DNA of 23,666 nucleotides from Raoultibacter massiliensis. Its GTDB lineage: Bacteria > Actinomycetota > Coriobacteriia > Coriobacteriales > Eggerthellaceae. The position numbers and the translations under genes were made by a program. Location of the stretch: positions 1,968,131 to 1,991,796 of the forward strand of contig NZ_LT962671.1 in assembly GCF_900199545.1 (NCBI RefSeq). The letters are read 5' to 3'. The notes beneath the pieces are model-generated. The model saw only the letters and a list, made by a program, of their open reading frames with translations. It was not told the origin of the DNA and made no database searches. Positions within the stretch are counted from its first letter, which is position 1; the number at the start of each line of letters is the position of its first letter. This document shows positions 22,576 to 23,666 of this stretch, in pieces.

Positions 22576-23666
22576 TTATCGCGCCTCCTTCGCCCATGTC
22601 CCTCGCAGGAAGTACGTCACGCCGATGAGCGTCGGGATGACAGGCGAAAGGGCTTGCGCAACGTAGATGCCTGCAAACCCGAACCCAAGCGCCCAACCGA
22701 GCAGCCATGCAAGACCGAACCTTATGACAACCGCATCGAACAGCGAATTGACCAGCGCCAGCCGCGGCGCGCCCGATCCAAGAGCAAACGAATCGAAGCA
22801 GTACATAAGCGCGTAGAATACCGCATTGAACGAACACGTGATGCGCAGGTAGAGCACTGCGATTTCAACAGTTGCCGCATCCGACGCACCGAACAACCGG
22901 GCAAGGTCGCAGGCGAACACCTGCGTGGCGATCGCGATCACGGCGATTACCGCCACCGAGACGCCGCAGCTTGCCAGGACGGCCTCGCGCATGCGACCGG
23001 GTTTTCGAGCGCCGGCGTTCTGGCTCGTCATCGCCGTGACCGCCTGACCGATCGCCCAACATGGCAACCCCGACAAGGTGCTGATCTTGAGCCCGATACC
23101 CGAAGCGGCCGCCACCTCGGTGCCGTAAGCGTTCAGCATGCCCGTTACGAGCAGGTAGGATACGTTCACCACAACCATCTGGAGCGCCGACGGGATTCCG
23201 ACCCCGAGTACGGCCGCAAGTTCGGAGAAAAGCACGTGGACGCTCTCGAAGCGCGGACGGGCACTCGGGTACCGTCTGATCAGATACCTTGCAGCTAGCA
23301 CGCAGGAAAGCGCCTGCGCGATCACCGTAGCGCAGGCCGCCCCCGCAACACCCCAGCCCAATCCCATGACGAACGCGAGATCGAGCACGATGTTCGCCAC
23401 CGTGGCCGCAGCGACGAAGGCGAGGGGGCCACGTGAATCGCCGACGCCCCGCAAAAGCGAGCAGGCGGCGTTGTATCCGAATGTGAAAACCGACCCCGAG
23501 CAGACGATCGCCGTGTAGGAAACCGCGTCGCCGAAGGATGATGCGGGAACGTTGAGTGCGGCGAACAGCAGCGGTGCGAAAGCCAGTCCGCCGGCTGCAA
23601 CGACAAGCGAGCACGCCGCCGCGAGCGCGAACACGGCGGCCGAAGCCGTGCGCTGGCCCGCCTCGT
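22576..23666 (-). CDS. MATE family efflux transporter (5' end missing)
   Basis: The frame is open through the right edge, so the N-terminus lies outside; at least 362 residues are seen. The repeated-bundle signature GVGDSRGPLAFVAAATVANIVLDLAFVMGLGWGVAGAACATVIAQ and a later second-half GTEVAAASGIGLKISTLSGLP segment identify a Na+- or H+-driven MATE exporter of the NorM/DinF type. About nine or ten membrane segments are present in this part. The GTG at 23634 is inside the protein, not the start. The substrate is unknown. The gene precedes parS and the HHH gene on the same strand. Confidence 0.88.
   Translation of the reverse strand, partial: EAGQRTASAAVFALAAACSLVVAAGGLAFAPLLFAALNVPASSFGDAVSYTAIVCSGSVFTFGYNAACSLLRGVGDSRGPLAFVAAATVANIVLDLAFVMGLGWGVAGAACATVIAQALSCVLAARYLIRRYPSARPRFESVHVLFSELAAVLGVGIPSALQMVVVNVSYLLVTGMLNAYGTEVAAASGIGLKISTLSGLPCWAIGQAVTAMTSQNAGARKPGRMREAVLASCGVSVAVIAVIAIATQVFACDLARLFGASDAATVEIAVLYLRITCSFNAVFYALMYCFDSFALGSGAPRLALVNSLFDAVVIRFGLAWLLGWALGFGFAGIYVAQALSPVIPTLIGVTYFLRGTWAKEAR

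Overview
The window looks like a piece of chromosome from an anaerobic Coriobacteriia-type gut actinomycete, most likely Eggerthellaceae. The evidence is high-GC coding sequence, three secreted flavoprotein reductases with twin-arginine signals, two regulators of about 12 membrane segments with a C-terminal LuxR helix-turn-helix, an oxygen-sensitive class III ribonucleotide reductase, and a Feo ferrous-iron system. No rRNA, tRNA, CRISPR array, transposase or integrase was seen. A perfect parS site at 22513-22528 suggests an origin-proximal position.

Layout, left to right. (1) 1-312 has no gene: it holds a leftward promoter overlapped by an operator that recurs in the feo region. (2) 313-3391: a Fic-like protein with a degraded catalytic motif and a C-terminal winged helix, divergent from a Tat-exported flavoprotein reductase. 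(3) 3528-6953: leftward feo cluster with two FeoA genes, FeoB and a small Cys-rich membrane protein; shared operators lie upstream of feoA1 and feoB. (4) 7111-9251: a PadR repressor and an EmrB/QacA-type efflux pump, each preceded by the same dyad operator. (5) 9348-10637: a lipoprotein GH3 beta-N-acetylhexosaminidase. (6) 10727-13325: NrdD with a C-terminal redoxin domain, and a promoter carrying two NrdR-like boxes three helical turns apart. (7) 13537-17082: a reductase and divergent LuxR regulator, flanked by direct copies of a ~30-bp sequence that is the 3' end of the luxR gene. (8) 17216-17929: a radical-SAM NrdG-type activase. (9) 18038-22111: a large reductase with two FMN-bind domains, followed by a second membrane LuxR regulator. 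(10) 22124-23666: a Cdd1-type helix-hairpin-helix protein, parS, and a MATE transporter cut by the right edge.

How the parts may work together: the three reductases probably use different organic electron acceptors at the outer face of the membrane, and two of them sit beside a dedicated membrane LuxR regulator. Feo would supply ferrous iron to this iron- and flavin-rich metabolism. NrdD and the activase make deoxynucleotides without oxygen. The substrates of the reductases cannot be read from the sequence.
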